Numbered from the stretch's first letter, positions 47,186 through 56,457 are shown. The stretch: 64,000 nt of DNA from Comamonas koreensis (GCF_021026195.1 NZ_JAJNCT010000009.1:1-64000), one strand, 5' to 3'. Program-made: numbers and translations. The notes: a model not told the origin generated them from the sequence alone.

Positions 47186-48550
47186 TCAGACCGAGACGCC
47201 AGCGCGGCGCAGCTCGGCAATCGACGCGGTCTGCGCCTGCTTCATGGCCTGCTCGGGCGTGCGCTGGCCAGTGACGATCAACTCGATGGCCTTGTTGATC
47301 TGCTGGTCCACCTGCGGGTAGGCGGCCACGGTGCGGTATTTCATATGGCCCTGCTTGGCTGACAGGTCCACCGATGCGGTCACCAGCGCCGCAATGTCAT
47401 AGCCATTGGCGCGTTGGCGCTCACGGTAGATGGGGGAGTCGATGTCCGAGCGGCGTGTCGGCGAGCCATAGCCGGCGGCCACGGCACGCTGCAGGGTTTC
47501 CTTGGAGGTCGCCCAGCGGATGAACTGCCAGGCGGCATCCTTGTTTTTGCTGCCCACCGGGATGCCCCAGCCATGGATGGCGGTGCCCGGAAAGCGCCCG
47601 GCCACGCCCTTGGGCACCTGGCCCCAGGCGGCCGATGCCGCCACCTTGCTGCTCGATGCGTCGGCCAGCTGCGAGAGGTTGATCTGGCCTTGCACGCTCA
47701 AATGGCTGCGCCCGGCCTTGAGCGACTGCACCGCCTGGTCCGAGGTGTAGGAGACCACACCGTCAGGCCCGTATTCGCGCAGCAGGCGGGCAAAATAGTC
47801 GGCCGCCGCTATCGCTTCGGGGCTGTCGAGGGTCGGGAACAGGTCATCCGGCGCCTTGCGGAACACATCGCCGCCAAAGGCCTGCAGGAAGGGGATGAAG
47901 GTCCAGCCATAGTGGTTGTCGGTGACAAAGCCCGCCGCGCGCTCCTTGCGGTTGAGCAGCTTGGCCGCTTCCAGCCAGGCGTCTGTTGTATCGGGAAAGG
48001 CCAGGCCCGACTGCTTGAGCACATCAAAGCGCGAGGCGGCGGCAATCGTCACCTCGGCCTGCCAGGGGATGCCATAGAGCTGGCCATCGCGGCCCCGCTC
48101 GGGCGCCAGCGCGCCTTCCAGAAAGTCGCGGATGTCAAAGTTCGCCGGCGTTTTGTTCGGATCGTTGATATAGCCGTCCAGCGGCGTCAGCCAGCCCGAG
48201 TTGATCCAGCGGCTCGAATAGATGAAGGTGACATTGACCGCATCAAAAGCTGCACCCTTGGTGGACAGCTCCAGGTCGGCACGCTGGTTGTAGACCGGAA
48301 AGCCGGGCGTGTCGAAGTTCACCTTGGCGCCCGTCGCCTCCTCGAACTCGGGAATCCAGGGCCGCAGCAGCTTGGAATATGGCGAGCTGTACAGCGAGGT
48401 ATTGAGCGTCACGCCCTTGAGCGGCTTGCTGTCCAGCGCCAGTGCGGGAAAGCCCAGCACGCTGCCGGCACCGGCTGCCAGTGCAGAGACCAGCAGCTTG
48501 CGGCGCGGCACCAAGAGGCCGCCTTCGTAGTGGTAGGTGGTTCGGGTCAT
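47186..48550 (-). CDS. Extracellular solute-binding protein of the ABC importer
   Basis: A 454-residue periplasmic binding protein of family 1 (UgpB/MalE type). The N-terminus has a twin-Arg-like signal, VPRRKLLVSALAAGAGSVLGFPALA, cut at about residue 39, so export may be by Tat. The mature part shows WIPEFEEATGAKVNFDTPGFPVYNQR and later AIHGWGIPVGSKNKDAAWQFIRW. The ligand is unknown; the dioxygenase gene 97 bp upstream suggests an imported compound that needs oxidation rather than a common sugar. Confidence 0.88.
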   Translation of the reverse strand: MTRTTYHYEGGLLVPRRKLLVSALAAGAGSVLGFPALALDSKPLKGVTLNTSLYSSPYSKLLRPWIPEFEEATGAKVNFDTPGFPVYNQRADLELSTKGAAFDAVNVTFIYSSRWINSGWLTPLDGYINDPNKTPANFDIRDFLEGALAPERGRDGQLYGIPWQAEVTIAAASRFDVLKQSGLAFPDTTDAWLEAAKLLNRKERAAGFVTDNHYGWTFIPFLQAFGGDVFRKAPDDLFPTLDSPEAIAAADYFARLLREYGPDGVVSYTSDQAVQSLKAGRSHLSVQGQINLSQLADASSSKVAASAAWGQVPKGVAGRFPGTAIHGWGIPVGSKNKDAAWQFIRWATSKETLQRAVAAGYGSPTRRSDIDSPIYRERQRANGYDIAALVTASVDLSAKQGHMKYRTVAAYPQVDQQINKAIELIVTGQRTPEQAMKQAQTASIAELRRAGVSV

Positions 48551-48647
48551 GGAGAGTCTTCTTCAGCGGGCGCAGGCGTTCATGTCCCCCAGCGCTGCGG
48601 GTGTTGTCGAGTCGAGGGGTGGACCAGGCCGTCTGCCTGGCCCGGGT

Positions 48648-49604
48648 TCAGGCAGCGGCGGGCTCGCGCACCGTCAGATCGACGCTGGTGCGCCCATCGA
48701 CTGCAGTGGCCACATCGCCAGTGACCGTGACGCGGCGCATCACGCGATGGGCGTCGGCGTAGTCATTGACGGCGTAGTGCTGCGTGGCGCGGTTGTCCCA
48801 GATGGCCACATCGCCCGGCTGCCAGTGCCAGCGCACTGTGTTTTCCAGGCGCACGATGCGCTCATGGAAAAGCTGCAGCAAGGCCGCAGACTCATTGCTG
48901 CGCAGGCCCTTGATGCGCTTGGCAAAGTGGCCCAGCAGCAGCGCCTTCTCGCCCGTTTCGGCATGCACATGCACCAGCGGTTGCTCGGACTCGATGGTCT
49001 TGCTGGTGAACACCTTGCGGTAGCTGGCGCGGCCCTGCGTCTCGCTCTGGCTGGCGGTGGTGTTCTGGCGGAAGTTCTCCGCATAGTCGTAATCATTGCC
49101 ATGCACGGCCCAGAGCTGCTCGGCCAGTTGCTGCAGCGGAGCGGGCAGGCCTTCATAGGCGGCGACAGTATTGGCCCAAACGGTGTCACCACCATGGCCG
49201 GGCAAGGTGACGGCGCGCAGTACGCAGACCTTGGGAAAGGCCGCCTTGAAGGTCACATCGGTGTGCCAGGAATCGGCCCGGCCACCGTGCTGGGAATTGA
49301 GCTCCAGGAAGGCCGTGCCATCGGGTGCGGGCACGGTGGGGTGCGCTTCGATCTCGCCAAACAAGCGGCCAAAGGCCTGGTGGCTGGCGTCATCCAGGTG
49401 CTGCTGGCCCCGGAAGAAAATCACCCGGTGCTGCAGCAGCGCGGCCTTGATCTGGGCAAACAGCGCGGGCTCCAGCGCCCCCGACAGCGACACGCCATGC
49501 ACCACCGCGCCAATGCGGCCCGCCAGGGGCTCGATGTGCAGGGCATTAGCGGCAGCGGTATCGGCCGCGGGGCTCAGGTGGCGAACATTGGTGATGGCAT
49601 TCAT
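48648..49604 (-). CDS. TauD/TfdA-family Fe(II)/2-oxoglutarate dioxygenase
   Basis: A 318-residue dioxygenase. The iron ligands are His114 and Asp116 (SWHTDVTF) and His276 in TQHYAVNDY; Arg287 in DAHRVMRR should bind 2-oxoglutarate. The family includes taurine, alkylsulfate and 2,4-D dioxygenases, and the sequence VHVHAETGEKALLLGHFAKRIKGL resembles taurine or alkylsulfatase types. First gene of the importer operon, with GAGGAGCGCCC before the ATG. The substrate cannot be set from sequence. Confidence 0.9.
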   Translation of the reverse strand: MNAITNVRHLSPAADTAAANALHIEPLAGRIGAVVHGVSLSGALEPALFAQIKAALLQHRVIFFRGQQHLDDASHQAFGRLFGEIEAHPTVPAPDGTAFLELNSQHGGRADSWHTDVTFKAAFPKVCVLRAVTLPGHGGDTVWANTVAAYEGLPAPLQQLAEQLWAVHGNDYDYAENFRQNTTASQSETQGRASYRKVFTSKTIESEQPLVHVHAETGEKALLLGHFAKRIKGLRSNESAALLQLFHERIVRLENTVRWHWQPGDVAIWDNRATQHYAVNDYADAHRVMRRVTVTGDVATAVDGRTSVDLTVREPAAA

Positions 49605-49711
49605 GGGCGCTCCTCGTGGGCTGGCAATCAGGTGGAAGCCTTCATGCTAGGCAGGGGCCCGCGCCACTACAACGACGCATTTCATGCATCGATATGCCAA
49701 TAGCAGCTAAG

Positions 49712-49737
49712 AAAAAAGAGGCATAAGCCTCTTTTTT
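49712..49737 (-). terminator. Rho-independent terminator of serA
   Basis: AAAAAAGAGGC (49712-49722) pairs with GCCTCTTTTTT (49727-49737), loop ATAA. On the minus strand it lies about 75 bp after the serA stop and upstream of the dioxygenase promoter. Confidence 0.9.
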
Positions 49738-49810
49738 CGATGTCTAAGAACCTTTTCCAAAGCCATCCACCGCACCGGCGCCGCTGGGACGCTGTGCGGT
49801 GGATGCCGCA

Positions 49811-51040
49811 TCAGAACAGCACGCGGCAGCGGATGGTGCCGGCGATCTGGGCCAGCTTCTCCAGCGCCAGTGCCGACGACTCCTGGTCGATGTCGATCAC
49901 CACATAGCCCACCTTTTCATCGGTGCGCAGGTACTGGCCGGCGATGTTGATGCCGTTGTCGGCCAGCACCTGGTTGATGGCGGACAGGATGCCGGGGCGG
50001 TTCTCATGCACGTGCAGGATACGGTTCTTGCCCGGGTGCTCGGGGAGAGCCACCTCGGGGAAGTTGACCGCCGAGGTGGTGGTGCCGTTGTCGCTGTACT
50101 TGACCAGCTTTTCTGCCACTTCCAGGCCGATGTTGGCCTGGGCTTCCATCGTCGAGCCGCCGATGTGCGGTGTCAGGATCACGTTGTCCATGCCGCGCAG
50201 CGGCGACTGGAACTCATCCTTGTTGCTCTTGGGCTCGACCGGGAACACGTCGATGGCAGCGCCCAGCAGCTTCTTGTCCTTCAGCGACTGGGCCAGCGCG
50301 TCTAGGTCCACCACGGTGCCGCGCGAGGCATTGATCAGGATGCTGCCGGGCTTCATCGCGGCAATCTGCGCCGCGCCGATCATGTTGTGGGTCGAGGCCA
50401 GCTCGGGCACGTGCAGGGTCACGATGTCGGACTGCTCCAGCAGCGCCGTCAGGTTGGTGGCCTGGTGGGCATTGCCCAGCGGCAGCTTGGTGACCACATC
50501 ATGGAACACGACCTTCATGCCCAGGCCTTCGGCCAGCACCGACAGCTGCGTGCCAATGGAGCCGTAGCCGACGATGCCCAGGGTCTTGCCCCGGATCTCG
50601 AAGGCATTGTCGGCGCTTTTCTTCCAGCCGCCCCGGTGCGATACCGCGTTCTTCTCGGGGATGCCACGCAGCAGCAGGATGGCTTCGGCCAGCACCAGCT
50701 CAGCGACGGAACGGGTGTTGGAGAAAGGCGCGTTGAAGACCGCAATACCGCGCTCACGCGCCGCATTCAGATCGACCTGGTTGGTGCCGATGCAAAAGCA
50801 ACCCACGGCGACCAGCTTGTTGGCTGCGGCGAACACATCGGCCGTCAGCTGCGTGCGGGAGCGGATGCCGACAAAGTGCACGTCAGCGATCTTGCGCTTG
50901 AGCTCCTCGCCCTCCAAGGCGCCGGTCAGCGCCTCGACCTGGGTATAGCCCGCCGCCTGCAGCACCTTGAGTGCGGAAGGGTGGATGCCCTCAAGCAGCA
51001 AGAACTTGATCTTCGATTTATCCAGCGATGTTTTGGTCAT
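49811..51040 (-). CDS. serA: D-3-phosphoglycerate dehydrogenase
   Basis: SerA oxidises 3-phosphoglycerate, the first step of serine synthesis. The 409-residue length and sequence match the E. coli-type enzyme with a C-terminal ACT domain (about 335-409, HVHENRPGILSAINQVLADNGINIAGQYL) that binds L-serine. The NAD motif is GKTLGIVGYGSIGTQLS, and the catalytic Arg and His are in INASRGTVVD and LTPHIGGST. A strong hairpin lies in its leader. Confidence 0.95.
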   Translation of the reverse strand: MTKTSLDKSKIKFLLLEGIHPSALKVLQAAGYTQVEALTGALEGEELKRKIADVHFVGIRSRTQLTADVFAAANKLVAVGCFCIGTNQVDLNAARERGIAVFNAPFSNTRSVAELVLAEAILLLRGIPEKNAVSHRGGWKKSADNAFEIRGKTLGIVGYGSIGTQLSVLAEGLGMKVVFHDVVTKLPLGNAHQATNLTALLEQSDIVTLHVPELASTHNMIGAAQIAAMKPGSILINASRGTVVDLDALAQSLKDKKLLGAAIDVFPVEPKSNKDEFQSPLRGMDNVILTPHIGGSTMEAQANIGLEVAEKLVKYSDNGTTTSAVNFPEVALPEHPGKNRILHVHENRPGILSAINQVLADNGINIAGQYLRTDEKVGYVVIDIDQESSALALEKLAQIAGTIRCRVLF

Positions 51041-51353
51041 GAATGCGCGCTTTCTCTTTCACAAACGACAGCGGTCTGCCCACACGGCTGCGATCGGCAG
51101 CTGGCAGACCCGGATCGATCATGGCGCAGAACCTTTGCCATTACGTGTTGTCGGGTTGACCCTAGTATGCGGGCGGCCAAGGCCATCGACCTGCAAATGC
51201 TGCTTTGCAGTATTGAAACCCTTGATTTGCTTGGGTTTCCGGCAGCCGGGTGGTTCGCCGACAGCAGCCGGGCTTCAACCCTGGCCTGCAAAGGGCTGTG
51301 CTGCGTGGTACAAAAAGCAGGTGATTCTGTGACACAACCGCAAGGAGTTTTGC
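51041..51353. promoter_or_regulatory. serA-ene-reductase divergent region with three inverted repeats
   Basis: 313 bp, no gene seen. (1) GGTCTGCC (51073-51080) with GGCAGACC (51103-51110), enclosing GCTGC/GCAGC, 33 bp before serA, would form a stable leader hairpin on the serA mRNA. (2) CTGCAAA/TTTGCAG (51191-51210). (3) GAAACCC/GGGTTTC (51215-51239). Repeats 2 and 3 are adjacent and could be operators, for example for a TetR-type regulator of the ene-reductase. Confidence 0.45.
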
Positions 51354-52484
51354 ATGACAACTGCCCCCACCCACAGCCTGTTCGACCCGATTCAGGTCGG
51401 TGATCTGGCCCTGGCCAACCGCATTGCGATGGCCCCGCTGACCCGCAACCGCTCGCCCAACGCCGTGCCCCAGCCGATGACAGCCACCTACTATGCCCAG
51501 CGCGCCAGCGCCGGGCTGCTGATCACCGAGGCCACCGCCATCAGCCACCAGGGCCAGGGCTATGCCGACGTGCCCGCCCTGTACGAGCAGGACCAGCTTG
51601 ACGGCTGGAGCAAGGTGACCAGTGCCGTGCATGCCAAGGGCGGCAAGATCGTCTGCCAGCTGTGGCATGTGGGCCGCGTCTCGCACCGCCTGCTGCAGCC
51701 GGACCAGCAGGCCCCGGTGGCCCCTTCGGCCATCACTGCCAAGACCAAGACCTACCTGATTGACCATGCCACGGGAGAAGGCCGCTTCGAGCCGACCTCC
51801 GAGCCGCGCGCACTGGATGCCGAGGAGATCCCCGGCATCGTGCACAGCTTTGCTGCAGCTGCCCGCAATGCGGTCAAGACGGCCGGCTTTGACGGCGTCG
51901 AGATCCATGGCGCCAATGGCTACCTGCTGGACCAGTTCCTGAAGACCGGCGCCAATGCGCGCCGCGACGACTACGGCGGCTCGATCGAAAACCGCGCCCG
52001 CCTGACCCTCGAAGTCACCCGCGCGGTGATCGATGCGGTAGGCCGTGGCCGCGTCGGCATCCGGCTCTCGCCCGTCACCCCCGCCAATGGCATTGATGAC
52101 GCCGATCCGCAAAGCCTGTTCACCTACCTGGCCCACCAGCTGGCGCCGCTGGGCCTGGCCTATATCCATGTGATCGAAGGCGCCACCGGTGGCCCGCGCG
52201 AGGTGGAAGGCCGGCCCTTCGATTACGAAGCCTTCAAGGCGGAATACCGCCGCGCTGGCGGCAAGGCCGCCTGGATGGTGAACAACGGCTATGACCGCGA
52301 ACTGGCCGAACAGGCCGTGGCCAGCGGCCAGGCCGACATCGTCGCCTTTGGCCGCCCCTACATCGCCAACCCGGATCTGGTCGAGCGCCTGCGCAGGGGC
52401 GCGGCACTGAACGAGGGCGACAACAGCACCTACTATGGTGGTGGCGAGAAGGGGTATACCGACTACCCCACCTTGGCAGACTAA
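51354..52484 (+). CDS. Old Yellow Enzyme-family ene-reductase (NemA-like)
   Basis: A 376-residue FMN-dependent alkene reductase. The family motifs are APLTRNRSPN, QLWHVGRVS, the substrate-binding GFDGVEIHGANGYLLDQFL (His and Asn of the HxxN pair), RRDDYGGSIENR and the phosphate-binding FGRPYIANPDL. It reduces activated alkenes, nitro esters or electrophilic aldehydes using NAD(P)H. The ATG follows AAGGAG. Upstream operators suggest induction by electrophiles, as for nemA in E. coli. Confidence 0.93.
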   Translation: MTTAPTHSLFDPIQVGDLALANRIAMAPLTRNRSPNAVPQPMTATYYAQRASAGLLITEATAISHQGQGYADVPALYEQDQLDGWSKVTSAVHAKGGKIVCQLWHVGRVSHRLLQPDQQAPVAPSAITAKTKTYLIDHATGEGRFEPTSEPRALDAEEIPGIVHSFAAAARNAVKTAGFDGVEIHGANGYLLDQFLKTGANARRDDYGGSIENRARLTLEVTRAVIDAVGRGRVGIRLSPVTPANGIDDADPQSLFTYLAHQLAPLGLAYIHVIEGATGGPREVEGRPFDYEAFKAEYRRAGGKAAWMVNNGYDRELAEQAVASGQADIVAFGRPYIANPDLVERLRRGAALNEGDNSTYYGGGEKGYTDYPTLAD

Positions 52485-52564
52485 ACAGTGAGCGGCCGGG
52501 GGCTACAAAGAACCGGTTCTCAGGCCTGGGCCGCTGCTTCACGGTATTTTGGTAGAGTGCGCAG

Positions 52565-53140
52565 ATGCCATTGACTCCCCTCTTCCGCACTACCTGCTGC
52601 CTGCTGCTGATCCCCGGCCTGGCGGCCTGCTCCAGCCTCTGGCCCTCCAAAAAAGAGGCTGAGCCCGCGCCGCGCGCACCCCAGCAGGCGGCGCCCAGCG
52701 ACAAACCGGCGCCTCAGGCACCAGCGCCTGCAGCAGCCAGCATCAGCGAGGCCGACCTGGCTGGCGTCTGGGAATGCCAGTTCCAGATCAGCATGGGCAA
52801 GGACAGCGCCAGCTTTACCTACACCAACCAGTTCAACCCCGACCACACGTTGCGCTCGCAGGCCTTTCTGGCCTATGACATGCCCAGTACCGAGCAGCAG
52901 TACCGCTTTGTGCTGCAAGGCACGGGCCATTGGCGCATGCAAGGCAGCACCATCACGATGATCGTGCCCGAGGTGGTCAAGCAGGACCGCTCCGAGCACA
53001 AGAAGCCAGAGCTGATGCAAGACAAGGACCTGGTGCCCGAGGACTTGAGCGACACCTGGGCCGTGCAGGCCCACAAGGGCAAGAACATGCGGGTGACCGT
53101 GGGCAGCCTCGCTGACTCCATGCTCTGCAACAAGGAATAA
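52565..53140 (+). CDS. Small lipoprotein of unknown function
   Basis: A 191-residue lipoprotein: lipobox LAAC at about residue 22, a Pro/Ala-rich linker (about 30-60), then a domain starting ISEADLAGVWECQFQI with two Cys. LAGVWEC... suggests a lipocalin-like or META-type small beta fold, but I cannot name the family. The next membrane-protein gene starts 12 bp after the stop. Confidence 0.75.
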   Translation: MPLTPLFRTTCCLLLIPGLAACSSLWPSKKEAEPAPRAPQQAAPSDKPAPQAPAPAAASISEADLAGVWECQFQISMGKDSASFTYTNQFNPDHTLRSQAFLAYDMPSTEQQYRFVLQGTGHWRMQGSTITMIVPEVVKQDRSEHKKPELMQDKDLVPEDLSDTWAVQAHKGKNMRVTVGSLADSMLCNKE

Positions 53141-53152
53141 AGGCCGGGCTCC

Positions 53153-53515
53153 ATGGATTCGCTGACCCTGGCTTTTTTGCCGCTGGCGCTGTGGTGGCCG
53201 GTGGCGGCAGGCCTGTCCTTGCTGCTGGTGCTGGCTGCCGTGCTGTGGATGTTTCTGCAGAACCGCCCTGCCCGACAACGCGCAGCCGCCGGCCGCCCCG
53301 CCTGGCTGCCCTGGGCCTTTGCGCTGTTTGCGCTGGCCTGGTGGGCCTTTGGCCTGGGTCTGGCACTGTGGCCGCTGAGGGAGCTGGACGAGTTGGGCCA
53401 GTGGGCGCGCGCCAGCAGCTATGTATTGGTGCCGCTGTGGATAGGCGGTGTCGCCTGGGTGGGCGCGTTCTTGGTGCAGCGCCTGCTGCGCAGCACGGCG
53501 GCCATGCGCGGCTAG
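53153..53515 (+). CDS. Small integral membrane protein
   Basis: A 120-residue hydrophobic protein with three predicted transmembrane helices (about 13-37, 50-72 and 88-108) and a basic loop between the first two. No known domain. It is probably cotranscribed with the lipoprotein gene. Confidence 0.65.
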   Translation: MDSLTLAFLPLALWWPVAAGLSLLLVLAAVLWMFLQNRPARQRAAAGRPAWLPWAFALFALAWWAFGLGLALWPLRELDELGQWARASSYVLVPLWIGGVAWVGAFLVQRLLRSTAAMRG

Positions 53516-53597
53516 CGTCGCATGTGGTGGCGATTGCCGATTGACAGCCGCGCCATTTGGGCGACACTGGTGCTTACATCTGAGTTGGAGGCCTGCC

Positions 53598-53828
53598 ATG
53601 ACCGATATCGACAGCATCAACCTCGACAAACTGCGCAACATTGTGCAAAAGTTCACGCACCGTGACTTTACCGCCGCCCAGATTGCCGACGACTACTGGG
53701 ATGGCGCCGCGGAGCAGATCGGTGCCAGTGGCGCGCAGTTTGAAGCCGTTTTGCAGCGCAATGCAGCGCTGCTGGGCATCCAGACCGTCGGCAGCCACCA
53801 GCCCGCGCGCTGGCATGTAGCCGCCTAG
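53598..53828 (+). CDS. Small conserved-type hypothetical protein
   Basis: A 76-residue soluble protein, MTDIDSINLDKLRNIVQKFT at the N-terminus, with TAAQIADDYWDGAAEQIG in the middle. Acidic and probably helical. The ATG follows GGAGG. I do not recognise the family. Confidence 0.65.
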   Translation: MTDIDSINLDKLRNIVQKFTHRDFTAAQIADDYWDGAAEQIGASGAQFEAVLQRNAALLGIQTVGSHQPARWHVAA

Positions 53829-53895
53829 GAAACCGGTTTACGATCTCCTTGCGCCGCGCCACAGCACCGCCCCCGACCGGTGCTAGGCTTGCACC

Positions 53896-54429
53896 ATGCT
53901 GCAGCCCGCCCGCCTCCATTTCCGTGATTTCTCCCCCGCCGACCTGTTCGTCGTCGCCCATGCGATGGGGGATGCGCGGCTGACTGCGTTCTACGGCCTG
54001 GAAACAGTACACAGCGATGCCCGCGCGATCGCGCAGGAGCAGCTCGATTGGTATGCGTCGGTGGCCAGCGAAGGCAGCGGCTGGTGGCAGGCGGTGCTGC
54101 TGGACGGCGCCGTCATCGCGGCCGTCGGCATTTACGACCATGACGACGAGGCCGACAGTGCCGACCTGGGCTACTGGCTGCTGCCCGACCACTGGGGCCA
54201 GGGCTGGATGGGCCAGGCGCTGCGCCAGTGGCTGCCCAGCGCCTTTGCGCAGCTGGGCTTGCACAGCGTGGTGGCCTATGTGGAGCCCGAGAATGCGGCA
54301 TCGACCCGTTTGCTGGGCCGCCTGGGCTTTTGCCATGAAGGCCTGTTGCGCGACTGCAGCAAGCGCGATGGCGCCTACGTATCGCTGCAGCGCTATTCGC
54401 TGCTGGTCAGCGAGCTATCGGCGCTGTAG
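53896..54429 (+). CDS. GNAT-family N-acetyltransferase
   Basis: A 177-residue acetyltransferase of the RimJ/RimL-like group. The acetyl-CoA region is DLGYWLLPDHWGQGWMGQALRQW, followed by VVAYVEPENAASTRLLGRLGFCHEGLLRD, the classic C-terminal motif. It may acetylate a ribosomal protein, an amine or an antibiotic; the substrate is not readable. It is convergent with tag, 11 bp apart. Confidence 0.88.
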   Translation: MLQPARLHFRDFSPADLFVVAHAMGDARLTAFYGLETVHSDARAIAQEQLDWYASVASEGSGWWQAVLLDGAVIAAVGIYDHDDEADSADLGYWLLPDHWGQGWMGQALRQWLPSAFAQLGLHSVVAYVEPENAASTRLLGRLGFCHEGLLRDCSKRDGAYVSLQRYSLLVSELSAL

Positions 54430-54440
54430 CGCCACGGGGC

Positions 54441-55058
54441 TCAAACCGGCCGGCCATCCCGCACATGGCAGCCATGCAGGTGGTCATTGACCATGCCCAT
54501 GGCCTGCATGAAGGCATAGACCGTGGTCGGGCCGACAAACTTCCAGCCGCGCTTTTTCAGGTCCTTGGACAGGGCCACCGCCTCGGGCGCCACGCCCATC
54601 TGGCGCACGGCGTCCAGGGTGATGCGGTCAGGCCGGCTGCCGGGCGCCGGCGCAAAGCGCCACAGGTAGGCGTCAAAACTGCCAAATTCTCGCTGCAGCT
54701 CGGCCAGGCGCTGTGCATTGTTGATCACCGCCTCGATCTTGCCCCGGTGGCGCACAATGCCGGCGTCGGCCAGCAGGCGCTGCACATCCTCGGCACCGAA
54801 CTGCGCAACCTGCCGCGCATCAAACTGCGCAAAAGCCGCCCGGAAGGACTCGCGCTTGTTCAGAATCGTCAGCCAGCTCAGGCCGGCCTGAAAGCCTTCC
54901 AGACAGATCTTCTCGAACAAGCGGCGGTCATCATGCACGGGGAAGCCCCATTCATGGTCGTGGTAGTGCTGGTAGAGGGGCGAGGCCATGCACCAGCTGC
55001 AACGCGCGCGCTGGTCATCGGCCAATGCCAAGCCTGGGGCGAGGGTATCGAGGGGCAT
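54441..55058 (-). CDS. tag: DNA-3-methyladenine glycosylase I
   Basis: Tag removes 3-methyladenine from alkylated DNA. The 205-residue protein has the conserved RCSWCMASPLYQHYHDHEWGFPVHDDRRLFEKICLEGFQAGLSW region: zinc-binding Cys and His plus the catalytic Glu in HEWG. The C-terminal zinc ligands are in DHLHGCHV. Length is normal. Confidence 0.95.
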   Translation of the reverse strand: MPLDTLAPGLALADDQRARCSWCMASPLYQHYHDHEWGFPVHDDRRLFEKICLEGFQAGLSWLTILNKRESFRAAFAQFDARQVAQFGAEDVQRLLADAGIVRHRGKIEAVINNAQRLAELQREFGSFDAYLWRFAPAPGSRPDRITLDAVRQMGVAPEAVALSKDLKKRGWKFVGPTTVYAFMQAMGMVNDHLHGCHVRDGRPV

Positions 55059-55073
55059 GGGGGTTGCGCGCGG

Positions 55074-55718
55074 CTACCTGGAAGCAGCCGGGGTCCAGTA
55101 GGGTTTGAGGCTTTGGGCCTCTTCGTCAAAGCGCAGGTTGGTGGCCTTGATTTCTTCGTTGATCGTGGCGATCTGATCGTCCACTTCCTTGAAGTCACGG
55201 CGGTTGCCTTCCAGGCGCGCCTGCAGCGGGGCAGGCGCCTTACTGGGGTCTTTCTTGTAGAACTCCATGTCCTGGTCGATCTTTTTGCGGTCTTCGAGCA
55301 AGAAAGTGCGGCGCTCCTGCACGATGCGGATCTGCGCACGCAGCACATCGACGGCCTCGGCGCGCTCGGCATCATGGGCCGCCTTGGTGGGAAAGCGCGT
55401 GGCCAGCGCGCGCTCACGGCGCTTGCCGTCATTGGCGCGGTAGCGCTCTTCTGCCTCACGCCGCTGCTGGGCAGCCTGCTCGGCGCGCTCGCGCTCGGAA
55501 TAGGAAGGCCCAACCGTGCGCACCGCACCGCCGGGCATCGTGACCTGCTGCTCCCGGTCCGCACAGGCAGGAATGGGGCGATCCGCCGTCAAGCGGCGGC
55601 CACCCGCATCCACGCAGCTGTAGACCGTGGTGGTGGACGGGGACTTCTGGGCGTGGCTGGCGCCGGCAGATGCCAGCATCACCATGGCCAAAACAGCGAC
55701 ACACCAGTCCTTGCGCAT
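55074..55718 (-). CDS. Exported DUF4124-like protein with coiled coil
   Basis: A 214-residue protein with a signal peptide (MRKDWCVAVLAMVMLASAGASHAQ). A short domain of the DUF4124 type follows (TVYSCVDAGGRRLTADRPIPAC, with two Cys), then a long charged helix with coiled-coil character (about 80-195, SERERAEQAAQQRREAEERY). The ATG at 55716-55718 has AAGGA upstream. Function unknown. Confidence 0.8.
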   Translation of the reverse strand: MRKDWCVAVLAMVMLASAGASHAQKSPSTTTVYSCVDAGGRRLTADRPIPACADREQQVTMPGGAVRTVGPSYSERERAEQAAQQRREAEERYRANDGKRRERALATRFPTKAAHDAERAEAVDVLRAQIRIVQERRTFLLEDRKKIDQDMEFYKKDPSKAPAPLQARLEGNRRDFKEVDDQIATINEEIKATNLRFDEEAQSLKPYWTPAASR

Positions 55719-55758
55719 TGTCAGATCCTTATAATTCAAAACTATCGAATTCTAATTA

Positions 55759-56457
55759 TCAATTGTCTACGCCATAGCGTTCTCGGTACGCCAATACCTG
55801 ACTGTGGTGTTCGCGCATCGATTCTGCCGCCGCGCCCTGGCCCAAAAAGGCCAGCAGGTCCTCCAGCTTGGCAATGGTGCAGACTTGCATTCCCAGCTGG
55901 TCACGCACATATTGCACGGCGCTATGCGCAACATCCTGGCCATTCTCAGTGGCTTTTTCCTGTCTGTCCAATGCAATGGCCATCGCATAGGGAATGGCGC
56001 CAGCGCCCTTGATGAGCGCAATCGATTCGCGTGCAGCAGTGCCGGCAGACATCACATCGTCAATGATCAGCACCCGGCCTTGGAGCGGCGCGCCCACCAG
56101 GCTGCCGCCTTCGCCATGGTCCTTGGCCTCTTTGCGGTTGTAGGCAAAGGGCACGTTCTTGCCCTGGCGCGCCAGCTCCACGGCCACGGTCGCGGCCAGC
56201 GGAATGCCCTTGTAGGCCGGGCCAAAGACCATGTCGAACGCCACACCGCTGGCCAGAATCGCTTTTGCATAGAATTCGGACAGCCGCGCCATCTTGGCGC
56301 CATCATCGAACAGGCCCGCATTGAAGAAATACGGGCTGACGCGGCCGGCCTTGGTGGTGAACTGCCCAAAGCGCAGCACGCCAGCGTCCACGGCAAACTC
56401 TACAAAATCCTGCGCCAGCTGCGCATCCGCGCCTGACTGTGGGAGACTAACGACCAT
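55759..56457 (-). CDS. pyrE: Orotate phosphoribosyltransferase
   Basis: PyrE joins PRPP and orotate in pyrimidine synthesis. The 232-residue protein has FGQFTTKAGRVSPYFFNAGLF, FGPAYKGIPLA, FAYNRKEAKDHGEGG and the PRPP motif VLIIDDVMSAGTAARES. The start ATG (56455-56457) has AAGGA eight bases upstream. That site and start lie inside the divergent exonuclease gene, whose own ATG overlaps by two bases. Confidence 0.95.
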   Translation of the reverse strand: MVVSLPQSGADAQLAQDFVEFAVDAGVLRFGQFTTKAGRVSPYFFNAGLFDDGAKMARLSEFYAKAILASGVAFDMVFGPAYKGIPLAATVAVELARQGKNVPFAYNRKEAKDHGEGGSLVGAPLQGRVLIIDDVMSAGTAARESIALIKGAGAIPYAMAIALDRQEKATENGQDVAHSAVQYVRDQLGMQVCTIAKLEDLLAFLGQGAAAESMREHHSQVLAYRERYGVDN

